Below are positions 11,320-23,814 of a stretch of 64,000 nt of DNA, in pieces (within the stretch, counting starts at the first letter, position 1; each line of letters opens with the position of its first letter). The DNA comes from Ursus arctos (taxonomy: Eukaryota; Chordata; Mammalia; Carnivora; Ursidae): NCBI RefSeq assembly GCF_023065955.2, contig NW_026623050.1, forward strand, positions 21,348,501 to 21,412,500. The letters are read 5' to 3'. The notes below the pieces were generated by a model. The model saw only the letters and a list, made by a program, of their open reading frames with translations. It was not told where the DNA came from and made no database searches. Position numbers and translations under genes: made by a program.

Positions 11320-13010
11320 ACTTCTGGACTCACAATTCTATTTCCTTGATCAATATGTCCCGTTCTTATGCCAATACTACTTGTCATAATTATGTAGTAT
11401 TATAGTAAGTTTTGAAATCAGAAAGTGTGAGTCCTCCAACTTTGCTTTTCTTTTTCAAGATTCTTTCAGCTATTTGGGCCCTTGCAAATCCATATGAATT
11501 TGAGGATTGGCTTTTCCAGTTCTACAAAAAAAGACCATTGGAGTCTTGCTAGGGATTGCATTGAATCTGCAGATCACCTTGGGTAGTATCGTCAATTTAA
11601 CAATATTAAACTTTCTAATCCAGAAGGATAGGATGTCTTGCCATATATATTAGGTCCTCTTTAATTTCTTTCAACAATGTTTTGTAGTTTTCAGTATACA
11701 AGTCTTTCACCTTGGTTTAAGTTATTCCTAGGTATTTTACTTTTTTGGATGCTATCGTAAGTGAAATTGTTTTCTTAACTTCCTTTTTGGATTATTCATT
11801 AGTAGTGTATAGAAACACAACTAATCTCTGAGTATTGATCTTGTACCCTGCAACTTTGTTGAATTTGTTTACTAGCTCTAGTATCGAAGTTACCACCTAA
11901 TCACTGGTGAGGAAATGATTATTTCTCCCTCTGGTATCCCCCAGCCTGAATTTAGGCATCCTGAAATGAGGAAATGGTCATTGGTGTGGTGAGGGATTGG
12001 TTCCAGAGAAGCCTTCTAGCTCAGGCTCAAAGAGGAAGAGAGTCCTCTGGTAGCTACAGGATTCCACAAGCATCAAAAATGTTATCATGTTGAGGAAGTT
12101 CCCTTCCATTCTTAGTTTTGAGTTTTTATCATGAAAAGGTGTTGGATTTTGTCAAATGTTTTTTCCGCATCAGTTGCAATGATCACATGGTATTTTTTCT
12201 TCATTCTCTTAGTATAATATGGCACATCGATTTATTTTCTTTTTTTTTTTTTTTTTTAAAGATTTTATTTATTTATTTGACAGAGATAGAGACAGCCAGC
12301 GAGAGAGGGAACACAAGCAGGGGGAGCGGGAGAGGAAGAAGCAGGCTCATAGCTGAAGAGCCTGATGTGGGGCTCGATCCCACAACGCCGGGATCACGCC
12401 CTGAGCCGAAGGCAGGCGCCTAACCGCTGTGCCACCCAGGCGCCCCCTATTTTCTATGTTGAACTAACCTTACCCTCCTGGAATAAATTCCATTGGTCAA
12501 AATGTTTAATCTATTAATGTACTGCTGGATTCGGCTTACTAATATTTAGTTGAGGATTTTTGCATCTACATTCATAAAGGATATTGACCTCTAGTTTTCT
12601 TGTGATGTCTTTATGTGACTTTGATATCAGGGTAACGCTCGTCTCACAGAATGAGTTACAAAGTGTTCCCTCCTCTTTTATTTTTTGGAAGAGTTTGAAA
12701 AGGATCGGTGTTAATTCTTTAAAATTCTGTGGTAGAATTTACCAGGGAAGTCACCTGGCCCTGGACCTTTCTTCGTTGAGAGGTTGTTTAATTATTGATT
12801 AAATCTCTTGTGATCGCTCTGTTTAGGTTTTCTATTTCTATTTTGTTTGTTTCTAGGAATTTCTCTATGTTATTTGGGTTATTTAATTTTTTGGTGTACA
12901 ACTGTTGATAGTATTCTCTTATAATCCTTTTTATTTCTCCAAGGTCAGTAGTAATGTGCCCATTTTCGTTTCTGATGTGGTTATTTTTGTCTTCTTATAA
13001 TATTTATTTT
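11320..13010 (-). repeat. Antisense L1 ORF2 fragment, interrupted by a SINE
   Basis: The plus strand reads antisense ORF2 text such as 'GATTGCATTGAATCTGCAGA' and 'CTTCCTTTTTGGATTATTCA', running on to 'GAATTTCTCTATGTTATTTG'. The SINE at 12241-12447 and a stretch of other L1 sequence at about 11890-12085 break it. It is old and non-functional. Confidence 0.75.
12241..12447 (-). mobile_element. Carnivore tRNA-derived SINE
   Basis: Antisense order: poly(T), AAAGATTTTATTTATTTATT, a GA-rich body, then the tRNA-like head ending CCCAGGCGCCCC. TATTTTCT flanks both sides (about 12233 and 12449), a short target duplication. Retroposed by L1 machinery; low divergence. Confidence 0.93.
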
Positions 13011-13154
13011 GTAAGCTGTTCTTCATCTTAAATCAGCCAGAGTAGCTTTTCTGTGATCTGTAACTAAGAAGCCTGTGTAACACAGCAGACATCCCTGACT
13101 AGCTCTTGATTTAGTGAAATTTTAAAGTTGGCTTCTACCTGAAATTTTGCTTAG

Positions 13155-13480
13155 ATTAAAATTCTATGGGTCAGTCAGGGAAAGACAAATACTATATGAT
13201 CTTACCCATATGTGAAATCTAAGAAACAAAACAAACAAGCATAAGGAAAAAAAGAGGAACGTAAACTAAGAAACAGATTCTTAACTATAGAGAACAAACT
13301 GAAGGTTACCAGAGGGGATGTGGGGGGGGGTGACATAAGTGATAGGGATTAAGGAGGGCACTTATGATAAACACTGGGTATTGTACGGAAGTGTTGAATC
13401 ACTAAATTGTACACCTGAAGCTAATACTACACTGTATGCTAACTAATTGGAATTTAAATAAAAACTTCAAAAAATTGCAT
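13155..13480 (+). repeat. L1 3'-end fragment
   Basis: Starts at 'GTCAGTCAGGGAAAGACAAA' and ends 'CTAATTGGAATTTAAATAAA', the usual end of ORF2 and 3' UTR of carnivore L1 copies. A G run sits at 13322-13329. Confidence 0.8.
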
Positions 13481-13599
13481 GGAAACTTTTAGAGAAAGTT
13501 TGGCCTGGTCTTGCAAGTGCTAACACACCAAATTTGTTTGATTTTTAAAAAATGAATAAACACTCTCCCTTGCTATTTCTGTTTTTAATTACAAAATTA

Positions 13600-15120
13600 T
13601 AAGGATTCCAATTTGGGGGTAAGATGGAGTAAGCACACTCCATTCTGATTTTCCTATTGAATGCAGCTATAAAACCTGGACGGAGTGAGTGTAACACAGT
13701 TTGAGAACTCTAAAGAGTAGATAGAAGTAGGTAGAGTTGAGGAAAAGGACAGAATTCAAAGTATCATTTAATCAGTGGTGAGGGAACCATTTTCTCCCTC
13801 TGGTAGCCCTCAGCCTGATTTTGGCAGCCTAAAATGAGGAAATGGGCATTGGTGTGGTAAAGAGGGAGGTGTCAGAGAAGGCTTCTTGCTCAGGCTCAAA
13901 GAGCAAGATAGGGGTCCTCAGGTAGCAAACACCAAAAACTGAGGGAGGCAAACTTTCCAATCAGGGGAGTTATAGTCTCAAAGGGTGAGGGGATCCCCAT
14001 TGCTTTTTAAAACTCTTTCTGACTTCCCTCCACTTAGCCCTGGACATGGGGGCAGCGATGATGAGTGTTTGGCAGAAATGAAATAAATAAAGCCCCAGCA
14101 TTCTAAGTGGAGGATCAAAAGGGAGTCCCATGGAATTATTAAGTACTGAGGAGAGTAAGAGGGAGAAGCTTTTGACAAGTACCTGATAAAATTGTTAATG
14201 AACCTGGTATCACTTCCGAGGAGTGCCTATGCGGTTCTGATCATAAACAGCATACCAAAGACTGAGAACTCAAGTAAGAGAGGGGCTACCACTCAGGACG
14301 CTGGCCACTGAACAGCATATGTGGGAGACAGATTTGAATAAAACTGTGAAGGCTTTGAAAATGGAACTGACATTGAAACCACAACCCACAGATGGCTGGT
14401 TGGAACTTGCAACCTGAACCCAACCAGGTTAATTGCCTGCTAAAACAAAAATATCAACATTCCCCATATGATTTAAACAAAACACAGAGTCTCATAATAC
14501 TCAAAATGTCCAGGATACAATCCAGAATACGAAGCCTATGAAGAACCAGACAGATCTGAACTTACATGAGGAAGAGACAATCAACACATACCAATGCTGA
14601 TTTGACACAGATGGTTGAATTATCTGTCAAAGCACTGGAGAAGATATTATAAAATTGTTCCTGGAATAAAGACAAATAATCTTAATATGAATATGAAGAT
14701 ATAAAGTCATAGTAAGGAAATGGAAGATAAAACAAAAAACCGAATGAAAATTTTACAATTAAAAAATACAATATCTAGGGGCGCCTGGGTGGCACAGTCG
14801 TTAAGCGTCTGCCTTCAGCTCAGGGCGTGATCCCGGCATTACGGGATCGAGCCCCACATCAGGCTCCTCCGCTGGGAGCCTGCTTCTTCCTCTCCCACTC
14901 CCCCTGCTTGTGTTCCCTCTCTCGCTGGCTGTCTCTGTTAAATAAATAAATAAAATCTTAAAAAAAAATACAATATTTAAAAAATCTGACTGGAATGAAT
15001 GGATTCAATAGCAGGATTGAGAAAGCAAAATGACTAAGTTAATCAGCAGATAGATCAACAGAAATTATTTGGTCTGAAAACAGAAAAATATTTCTTAAAA
15101 AGTACAGAACCTGTGACACA
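13600..15120 (+). repeat. L1 5'-region fragment carrying a SINE
   Basis: From 'GGGGGTAAGATGGAGTAAGC' the sequence resembles an old L1 5' UTR and the start of ORF1 (aligned text includes 'ACATGAGGAAGAGACAATCA'). No coding frame survives. Positions about 13760-13935 recur in similar form at 11890-12085. Confidence 0.55.
14778..14966 (+). mobile_element. Carnivore tRNA-derived SINE
   Basis: Forward GGGGCGCCTGGGTGGCACAG head, CT-rich body, AAATAAATAAAATCTT tail. Target duplication AAAATACAATATCT/AAAATACAATATTT on both sides (about 14763 and 14965). Confidence 0.93.
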
Positions 15121-15179
15121 ATACCAAAAGGTCTAATGTTTGTGTTATCTGAGTCCCCGACAAAAAGAGAAATCAATTA

Positions 15180-16045
15180 CAGCTGATACCATTCACTAAG
15201 ATGACTATTATTAACAAACCCTGAAATTAACATATTTTGGTGAAGATGTAGAGAGTTAAGAACCCTCCCTCATTGCTATTGGGAATGTAAAATGGTGCAA
15301 CCACTGTAGAAAAGTTTGACAGTTTCACAAAATTAGGAATTACGTTATGACTCAGCAATTCTACTCTGAGGTTATATACTCAAAAGAACAGAAAACAGGA
15401 TTCAAACTCACAGGACTTGTACACAAATATTCATAGCAGCATTATTCACAATGGCTAAACAGTTAAATCAAGCCAAATATCCATCAATAGATGAATGGAC
15501 AAACAAAATGTAGCATATACATGCAAGGGAATATTATTCAGTCATAAACAAGAATGAAGTTCTGATACATGCTGCAATATGGATGAACCTTGAAAACATT
15601 ACACTAAATGAAAAAAATGCAGATTTAAAATAATACAGACAAATATGGTATGATTCCACTTATAGAAGGTATCTAGAAATCACAAATGCACAGAGACAGA
15701 AAGTAGAAGAAAAGTTATCAGGCACTAGGTGGTGGGGGAAAGAATTATACTGAATGGATACAGAGTTTCTGTTTGGGATGATGAAAATGGTCTGGAAATA
15801 GATAGCAGTGATGGTTGTACAACATTGTGAATGTACTGAATGCCACTGAATCGTACACTTAAAATAGTACACATCCTATGCTCATCACGAGTATTGAATT
15901 ACCACATGATTGCATTACCAAGTGCTGATTTACCGTATCGTACCTCTGCAACTAATATTACACCGTGTGTTTACTAGCATTAAAATGAAAACTTTTAAAA
16001 ATGCTAAAACAGTACATTTTATATTGTGTGTATTTTACCACAATA
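15180..16045 (+). repeat. L1 3'-end fragment (older type)
   Basis: End of ORF2 ('TTGGTGAAGATGTAGAGAGT', 'GAATATTATTCAGTC', 'GCAATATGGATGAACCTTGA') and a 3' UTR ending near the CAATAAAAAAAG at 16041. Frames are broken. Confidence 0.75.
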
Positions 16046-17330
16046 AAAAAAGGGGTTCCCTCTGGCTGAAAACGTCCCAAATTTGGCAAAAGACAGAAAT
16101 GTACAGATTCAAGGAGTTCAGCAAATCCCAAATAAGATAATACCAAAGAAATCCAAACCTCAACCCACCATAATCAAACTGCTGAAAACTAAAGACAAAG
16201 AAAACAATGGGAAAGCAGTCAAAGAAAACCATCTTATTATAAAGGAACAATGATTCAAATAACTGCTGATTTTTACCAGAAACCATGGAGATCCAAACGA
16301 AGCAGCACAACACTTTTTAAAATGCAGAAAGAAAAAAAAAATCTGTCTACCTAAAATTCTATATCCAGTTAAAATATTATTTAGGAATCAAGGTGAAATA
16401 AAGACATTCTCAGATAAAAGGAAGCTAAGAGAATTGTTGTCATCAGACCTACTCTAAAAAAATTACTAAAGAAAGTTCTTCCGACAAAAGGAAAATGATA
16501 CCAGAAGGAAACTTGGCATATCATTAATAAAGGATGAGCAAAAGAAATGGTTAGCTTCTGAGTAAATATAATAGATCATTCTCTCTTGAGTTCTTTAAAA
16601 AAAATATTTGATGGCTGAAAGCAAAAATTATAACATTATCTAATGGAGTGTTTAATGAATATAGGTGTAATAAATATACGACAAATCAAACATGAAACAA
16701 GTAGGATGAAGGGACATATGATGGTAAGTTTTCTACATTCCACTTTAAGAGGTAAAATATTTATTCTAAGTAAAATGTGAAAGCTAAGTATGCAAACTGT
16801 GCAGCTACTTTGGAAAACAGCATCTTATCAACTTAAACATATATTTACAATGTGACCGAGCTATCCTTCTCCTAGGTATTTACTTCATAGAAACAAAAAC
16901 TTATGGTTACACAAAAATTATATCTATTTATTTTAGATATTTATTTATTTATTTATAATCTTCAAACTCTATTTATAATCATCAAACCATATTTATAATC
17001 TATTTATAATCACCAAACAGGAAACAATTCATATGTCCTTTAATGGGCTAATGGATAAACAAACTTGGTTTATAAATATAATGGATTACTACTCAGCAAT
17101 AAAAAGGAATCAACTATTAATATATGCAACAGCTTGTATGAATCTCATAAGCATTACACTGAGTGAAAGAAGCCAGTCTCAAAGGTTACATAAGGTAATA
17201 TTCTATTTATAGGACATTCTCAAAAAGACAAAACTATAGTAACAGACACCATATCAGTGATTGCAATATAGAAAACCCGAAGAACTGAAAGGAGTAACAG
17301 GTGAATCAGAGTGAGATTTTACCTCATATT
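16046..17330 (+). repeat. Two further L1 pieces (ORF1 end, then ORF2 end)
   Basis: About 16060-16570 resembles the 3' part of ORF1 in old L1s ('GAAAACGTCCCAAATTTGGC', later 'GAGAATTGTTGTCATCAGAC'). About 16785-17320 is again the end of ORF2 with 'GCAACAGCTTGTATGAATCT'. TTTA-rich simple sequence lies at 16920-17010 between the pieces. Confidence 0.6.
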
Positions 17331-17429
17331 ACACCCACTAAGTGATAGAACAAGTAGACAAAATCAGTAGGATATAAGAGATTTGAATTATAAAATTAAG
17401 AAAATTGACCCAGTGGACATATAGCCAAT

Positions 17430-17850
17430 ATATACCTTTTAAGTACACATGAAACATTAACCAAAATTGACACTTACTCAGCCATAAAGACAATCTCAAC
17501 ACACTTGGAAGTTTGAAATCAGGCAGAGTATATTCTCTGATATCCCACTACAATACAGATACCATACATACCCCATGGAATGGATAAAATTAAAGAGATT
17601 GATCATACCAGGTGTTGGTGACAATTTGGAGCAACTGGAACCCTTGTATGATGCTGACGAGAATATAAAACAAGGTAGCCCCTCTGGAAAACAGTGCAAC
17701 AGTTCCCTAAACAAGTAAACCTGCATTTGCCATGTGACCTAGTAATCCCACTCCTTAGTATTTACCAAAGGTAAATTTGTCCATTTAAAGACTTGTATGC
17801 AGTGTTCATAGCGGCTTATACCAGCTAAAAACCTGCACTCGTTTTCTGTG
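17430..17850 (+). repeat. Old L1 ORF2 fragment
   Basis: Words such as 'CCAGGTGTTGGTGACAATTT' and 'CTCTGGAAAACAGTGCAACA' match the conserved ORF2 end. It is strongly diverged and lacks a 3' UTR. Confidence 0.6.
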
Positions 17851-18231
17851 CTGCATACCAAATTACTACAAATTTAGTGGCTTAAAATTGGTATTTTTAA
17901 AATTTAGTTTTGGATAGGCAATTCACTAATAGTTCAAAATGCCAAAGGTATACAAGGGTATGAAGTGAAAAGTCTTCATCACTCCTGTCTCTCAGGCATC
18001 TACTTCCTTTCCTTACTCATGGAATCCTTGTTTAAAGAGCTCCTAAAGAGCTGTTTTGTGCATAGAAAAGCAAATCTGTATGTGTATATGTGCGTGCACA
18101 CACATGTGGTACATTTGTGCAAGTACCAAGAATGGAATGATATCCATCAGGGTTATGAACACTGGTTCCTTTGGGTGTGTGGAGCAAAGGAAAAGGAGCT
18201 AAGAAACGAAGAAAATCTATTAACATTTTTT
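17851..18231. other. Non-coding, probable unassigned old repeat at its left edge
   Basis: 'CATACCAAATTACTACAAAT' followed by TTAGTGGCTTAAAA is a motif common in old mammalian interspersed repeats, but I cannot assign the family. The rest shows nothing. Confidence 0.4.
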
Positions 18232-18422
18232 AAAAAAGATTTTATTTATTTATTCGACAGAGATAGAGACAGCCAGCGAGAGAGGCAACACAAGCAGGGG
18301 GAGTGGGAGAGGAAGAAGCAGGCTCATAGCGGAGGAGCCTGATGTGGGGCTCGATCCCAGAACGCCGGGATCACGCCCTGAGCCGAAGGCAGACGCTTAA
18401 CCGCTGTGCCACCCAGGCGCCC
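18232..18422 (-). mobile_element. Carnivore tRNA-derived SINE
   Basis: Antisense copy with an almost perfect target duplication CTATTAACATTTTTT at 18217-18231 and 18423-18437. Low divergence indicates a fairly recent insertion. Confidence 0.95.
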
Positions 18423-18477
18423 CTATTAACATTTTTTATACATATTTGGATCATTTAACTGGTTGATCTAATTCTAG

Positions 18478-18690
18478 TCAAGAGCACAGGATTTTAAGCA
18501 GTAGACTACCAATCTGATTACCTTTGGCGAATTCCTTATTCTTTATGCCTCAATTTCCTCATTTACAAATGGAGGCACTGATAGTTTCTACCTCCTAAGA
18601 TCTGGAGGCAAACTATAGCAAATAATTGATATAAAGGAATTTTAGCCTAGTGGCTGGCTTATAGTGAGTGGTTAGCAAATGTTAGCTATA
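18478..18690 (+). repeat. MIR element
   Basis: Follows the MIR order: AGAGCACAGG, 'CCTCAATTTCCTCATTTACAAA' type core, then TAGTGGCTGGC and 'GCAAATGTTAGCTAT' at the end. An ancient tRNA-derived SINE shared by mammals. Confidence 0.75.
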
Positions 18691-19414
18691 AAAAAATAAC
18701 AACCTTAAGCTCATTTTTACAAAACAAAATGATTCAAAAGGGCTAACCATCCAAATAAAGAAGCTAGAAAGAGGACAACAAAATACACTTAAAGAAATGT
18801 GAAGGGGACACTTCAGGTCAAGAGTGTTATAAACTCACACTTTAAACTCTCTTCTTGCTCTACATATGTGGATTATAGATTCAGTTAACAACAAGAAAAA
18901 GACACACCCATGCCCAAACATAAAATGAACATTTCTCTGGGTCAGAATCAGAAGGCAATAGTGAGATGTGGCTAAAGTTACAGCCCTGCAGATTTCTGGG
19001 TCCACAAAACAACTAGAAGCCAGTGGGATTTTTTTACTCTTTTGAAGTGATGAAAGCACTCTGTATGTGGCACGGAACCATGGTCTAACTGGGCTCTGAG
19101 AAAATGGTTGTGATCACTATCTGATGTTACTGCTTATGTAAACCTGTATAACTTCATTATTAGTAGGACCAACAGAGAAAACTACACAGAGACCTGAGTA
19201 AAGCTGCATCCTGCCCAAGATACTGGACCAGCTGCAGCCTCAAGCCACTTTCAGGCAGGAGTTCCTAGCCATGGAAACCTAGTTTTGGACGAGGGTCCTG
19301 GATGACTAGAGGGAGGAAACCACAAAACTGCCAAACAGGGAAGGGTGAGCACAGAGAGAGGCGAGTGGGGGGGAAACTCCCACTGAACATGAATCTGCAG
19401 ATAAAAATCCAAAA
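18691..19414. other. Non-coding sequence, nothing recognised
   Basis: No conserved frame. The short open frame at 18.8-19.1 kb has no recognisable features. Confidence 0.45.
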
Positions 19415-21435
19415 CTCTTAGTTTTTTTGACTGTTTCCTTGGCTGTGCAGAAGCTTTTTATCTTGATGAAATCCCACAAGTTCATTTTATCTTTTGTTTC
19501 TCTTGCCTTTGGAGATGTGTCATGAAAAAGGTTGCTGTGGCCGATGTCGTAGAGGTTGCTGCCTATGCTCTCCTCTAGGATTTTGATGGATTCCTGTCTC
19601 ACATCGAGGTCTTTCATCCATTTGGAGTTTATCTTTGTGTATGGTGTGAGAGAGTGGTGAAGTTTCATTCTTTTGCATGTAGCTGTCCAATTTTCCCAGC
19701 ACCATTTATTGAAGAGACTGTCTTTTTTCCACCGGATGTTTTCTCCTGCTTTATCAAAGATTAGTTGCCCAAAGAGCCGAGGGTCCATTTCTGGGTTCTT
19801 TATATTGTGTCATTGGTCTATGTGTCTGTTTTTGTGCCAGTACCATGCTGTCTTTGTGATCACAGCTTTGTAGTACAGCTCGAAATCCGGCATTGTGATG
19901 CCCCCCAGCATTGTTTTTCCTTTTCAACAATTCCTTGGCGATTCGGGGCCTTTTCTGGTTCCACACAAATTTAAGGGCTGTTTGTTCCAGTTCTTTGAAA
20001 AATGCCATTGGTATTTTGATCGGAATAGCATTGAAAGTGTAGATTGCTCTGGGTAGCATGGACATTTTAACTATGTTAATTCTTCTGATCCATGAGCATG
20101 GAATATTTTTCCATCTTTTTGTGTCTTCCTCAATGTCTTTCAGCAGTGATTTATAGTTTCTAGAATATAGGTCCTTTACATCTCTGGTTAAGTTAATTCC
20201 AAGGTAACGTATGGTTTTTGGTGCTATTGTAAATGGGACGGATTCCCTAATTTCTCTTTCTTCAGTCTCATTATTCGCGTATAGAAATGCAACTGATTTC
20301 TGAGCATTGATTTTGTATCCTGCCACATTACTGAATTGCTCTATAACTTCTAATAGTTTGGGAGTGGATTCTTTTGATAAAAAGCTTCTGCACAGCCAAG
20401 GAAACAATCAAAAAACTATGAGGCAGCCCACGGAATGGCAGAAGATATTTGCAGGTGATACTACAGATAAAAGACTGGTATCCAAGATCTACAAAGAACT
20501 TCTCAAACTCAATATACGAGAAACAAATAAATCACAAAATGGGCAGAAGATATGAACAGACACTTTTCCAATGAAGACATACAAATGGCTAACAGACACG
20601 TGAAAAAATGTTCAAAATCATTAGCCATCAGGGAAATTCAAATCAAAACCACACTAAGATACCACCTTATGCCAGTTAGATGGCAAAAATTGACAAGGCA
20701 AGAAACAACAATTGTTGGAGAGGATGTGGAGAAAGGGGATCCCTCCTACATTGTTGGTGGGAATGCACGTTGGTACAGCCACTCCGGAAAACAGTGTGGA
20801 GGTCCCTTAAAAAGTTAAAAATTGAGCTACCCTATGGACCAGCCATTGCACTACTGGGTATTTACCCCAAAGATACAGACATAGTGAAGAGAAGGGCCAT
20901 ATGCACCCCAATGTTCATAGCAGCTTTGTCCACAATAGCTAAATCATGGAAGGAGCCAAGATGCCCTTCAACAGATGACTGGATTAAGAAGCTGTGGTCC
21001 ATATATACAATGGAATATTACTCAGCTATCAGAAAGAACGAGTTCTCAACATTTGCTGCAACATGGACGGCACTGGAGGAGATAATGCTAAGTGAAATAA
21101 GTCAAGCAGAGAAAGACAATTATCATATGATTTCTCTCATCTATGGAACATAAGAACTAGGAAGATCAGTAGGGGAAGAAAGGGATAAAGAAAGGGGGGG
21201 TAATCAGAAGGGGGAATGAAGCATGAGAAACTACGGACTCTGGGAAACAAACTGAGGGCTTCAGAGGGGAGGGGGGTGGGGGAATGGGATAGGCTGCTGA
21301 TGGGTGGTAGGGAGGGCACGTATTGCATGGTGCACTGGGTGTTATACGCAACTAATGAATCATCGAACTTTACATCAAAAACCAGGGATGTACTGTATGG
21401 TGACTAACATAATATAATAAAAAATATTTTAAAAA
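19415..21435 (+). mobile_element. Young 5'-inverted (twin-primed) L1
   Basis: About 19415-20378 is ORF2 in antisense and about 20379-21435 is ORF2 end plus 3' UTR in sense. Both arms meet at the same ORF2 location: 'AAGCTTCTGCACAGCCAAGG' occurs in sense at the inner junction and in antisense at the outer left end. Inversion of the upstream part with a shared breakpoint is the signature of twin priming during L1 insertion. The antisense arm keeps a 217-codon frame (20407-19754) containing reverse-transcriptase C-terminal text such as '[19 protein letters not shown]'. The 3' end is GTGACTAACATAATATAATA. The copy is too short and rearranged to be active. Confidence 0.88.
19754..20407 (-). pseudogene. 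L1 ORF2 reverse transcriptase fragment, inverted arm
   Basis: This frame keeps '[19 protein letters not shown]' and '[20 protein letters not shown]', which are landmarks of the region after the RT active site in L1 ORF2p. The first dozen residues come from the sense arm across the junction. A frame shift moves the coding to a second frame at 19788-19306 ('[15 protein letters not shown]'). It lacks the endonuclease and the RT catalytic motif. Confidence 0.8.
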
Positions 21436-22214
21436 ATTAAAAGCACAATGCCAGGAATAATGTGGAAAAAAAATTCCAAACCATCTGATGGAAATTAACA
21501 TTAAGAAAGAGAAGCAAAACCGAACAAGAAATAACCAAAAAGTTGGGACAAATATTTTTAAAATCTTCTTAAATATGTCGTAATCTAGAATGAGAGAAGG
21601 AAAACTCAGGAGGAGAAACTTATTGAAGGCACGAAACCCCGAGTTTGAGCACTGAAATGGACTTCTGCTTAGAGAGTACTTGCTGAGCTGGAGGAACGTG
21701 AGTTTTACAGCCTATCCCTGGAGAAGGAAAATAAAGCCTGTGTCTAATAGGAGACTGAGATGACAAAGGTCTACTCCTTAGTGTAAGTGTGAATTAGAAA
21801 TACTTGCTTACTCCCTCAGTCACTGGTACACAAAAAACTGTCTCAAACTGTGGCCTGGTGGAAGTAGGGAGGACTTGCCCTGAGAATTTGTATTTATAAG
21901 CTATATAAGAAGATTTGTATATCTATTTCAAGCAAAATAACTTTAACAAAATAACAAAAACTTAAAGCATTACTCAATTTGATAAAGAGGGTCACTATAT
22001 AATAAAGCTCAATTCACCAGGAAAATAAACGGAGCTTGTATGTACATTATATAATCTTCAAGCAAAAGTTGAAAAAATTATAGCTATAAATAGATAAATC
22101 CACCATCAGAGTCAGAGAGATTTTAAAACATGCCTGTTAGTAACTGATCAAGGGGAATAAAAAATCAGTAAGGCTATAGAAAATTAGAACACAGTTAAGT
22201 AATTTGATCTCAAG
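21436..22214. other. Non-coding sequence, nothing recognised
   Basis: AT-rich with no conserved frame and no family I can name. Confidence 0.4.
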
Positions 22215-23150
22215 TGCATACCTTTTGCCCACAGGACTTCTTTTAGTGTTTCTTATACTGCAGGTCTCCTAATGATAAATTCAGAAAAAGTCTTTGCCTT
22301 TGTTTTTGAAAAGCATTTTTGCTAGAAATATAATTCTAGATTGACAAGTTTTTTTTTTTCTTTCAGCGCTTTTAAGGAAATCTGATGTCATCCTCATCTT
22401 TGTTCCTCTGTATGTCATGTCTTTTTTATCTGGTTACTTTAAATTAAAATTTTATCTGGCTGCTTAAAATTTTCTCTTTATTACTGGTTTTGAGCAATTT
22501 TATTATGCTGCCTTTGTGGGTTTTCTTCATGTATCATGTACTTAGGATTTGTTAAGCTTCTTGGATCTGCAGTAGTATAGTTTTCATGTTTTGGAAAATA
22601 TCAGGCCTTGATGTCCTGCAGCTCACTGGCTTGTTTCTATTGCTGTCTTAAAACTCTCTGAACTTTTCTTCTGCTATGTCTGATCCTCCATTAATCCCGT
22701 CAGCATAATTTTTATCCCAGATGTAGTTTTTATCTCTAACGTTCAATTTGGATTTTTAAATATCTTCTTAATTTTTTGAAGATTATTCTATTAACTGTTC
22801 TAACGTCTTGTCCTAATTCTGACATCTGTATCAGTTCCGGGTCAGTTTTGACCAGTTATTTTCCTCATCATGACCAGGTTTTCCTGCCTCTCTGTATGCC
22901 TGGTAATCTTTTATTGGATGCCAGACATTGTGAATTTTACTTTTGTGGGTACTCAGTATTTTTGTGTTCCTTTATATCTTCTTGAGTTTTGTTCTGGGAT
23001 ATACTACACATACATGGAAATTACTTGACCCTTTCAGGTCTTGCTTTTATGATTTGTTAGTTGGGTACAGAGCAGTGCTCAGTCTGCTAATTATTATAAG
23101 TGCTAGTTATTCTCACGCTAATGAAGCAAGACTTTCCTGAGTTTTCTACC
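22215..23150 (-). repeat. Antisense old L1 5'-region fragment (probable)
   Basis: Phrases such as 'TTCTTATACTGCAGGTCTCC' and 'TGGGTTTTCTTCATGTATCA' recur in kind in the 5' end of the antisense L1 at 45.2-46.6 kb, which supports an L1/HAL1-like source. It is old; boundaries are uncertain. Confidence 0.5.
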
Positions 23151-23814
23151 CAATGCTCCCTGAATTTTACATTTTTAAATTCTTATAGGAATATGCACTG
23201 TTTCTAGCCCTGGTTAAAATGCCAGCACTATTCCCCCTAATCCTTTCAGATTTTTCTTTCCCTAGCCCTGGTTAGTTTCTTTACACACAACATAGTAGTC
23301 TGTGCAGCTCTCTCCTCCCTGGGATTCAGTCCTATGAGCCTTTCCGGACTTTCAGCTCTATCTCCTCAGGGAATCTCTCCATTTATGCCTCACTTTCCTT
23401 TCTCTGTGCTATGGCTTGTGAGCTCTCAAGTCACTAGACTCAGGCAACCATAGGGCTCACCTCATTTGTTTTGTCTCGTGAGTCACTATCTTTCATTCTT
23501 GATGTCACTGTCTTGAAACTATTGTTTCATGTTTTTTGTTTGTTTATTTCATGGGGGGAGGTAAATCCAAACCTTATTACTCCAAATTGGCCAGAAGTGA
23601 ATGTTCTAAAACTACTTTTTAAATTATGCAATAAAATGATTCTTAAAAATCCCAAGGGGGACTAATAAACTAGTATGCAAGACGATAGTAGTAAAAGATA
23701 GGAAATGCTGAGGTAGATCGAAAAAGGTTAGGAAACTCTGACATAGGTCTTTAGGTACTGTCATGAAAAGATTTTCATAATATTTTTAGTCAGGATAGGT
23801 TAGACTTATATTTT

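Noticed and set aside
12241..12447. tRNA-like sequence with A and B box features
   Set aside because: It is the tRNA-derived head of a SINE, one of thirteen, not a functional tRNA gene.
20680..21153. 157-codon plus-strand frame with coding-like composition
   Set aside because: It is real coding text but belongs to the sense arm of the twin-primed L1 (ORF2 C-terminus, 'YGPAIALLGIYPKDTDIVKR'), so it is not a separate gene.
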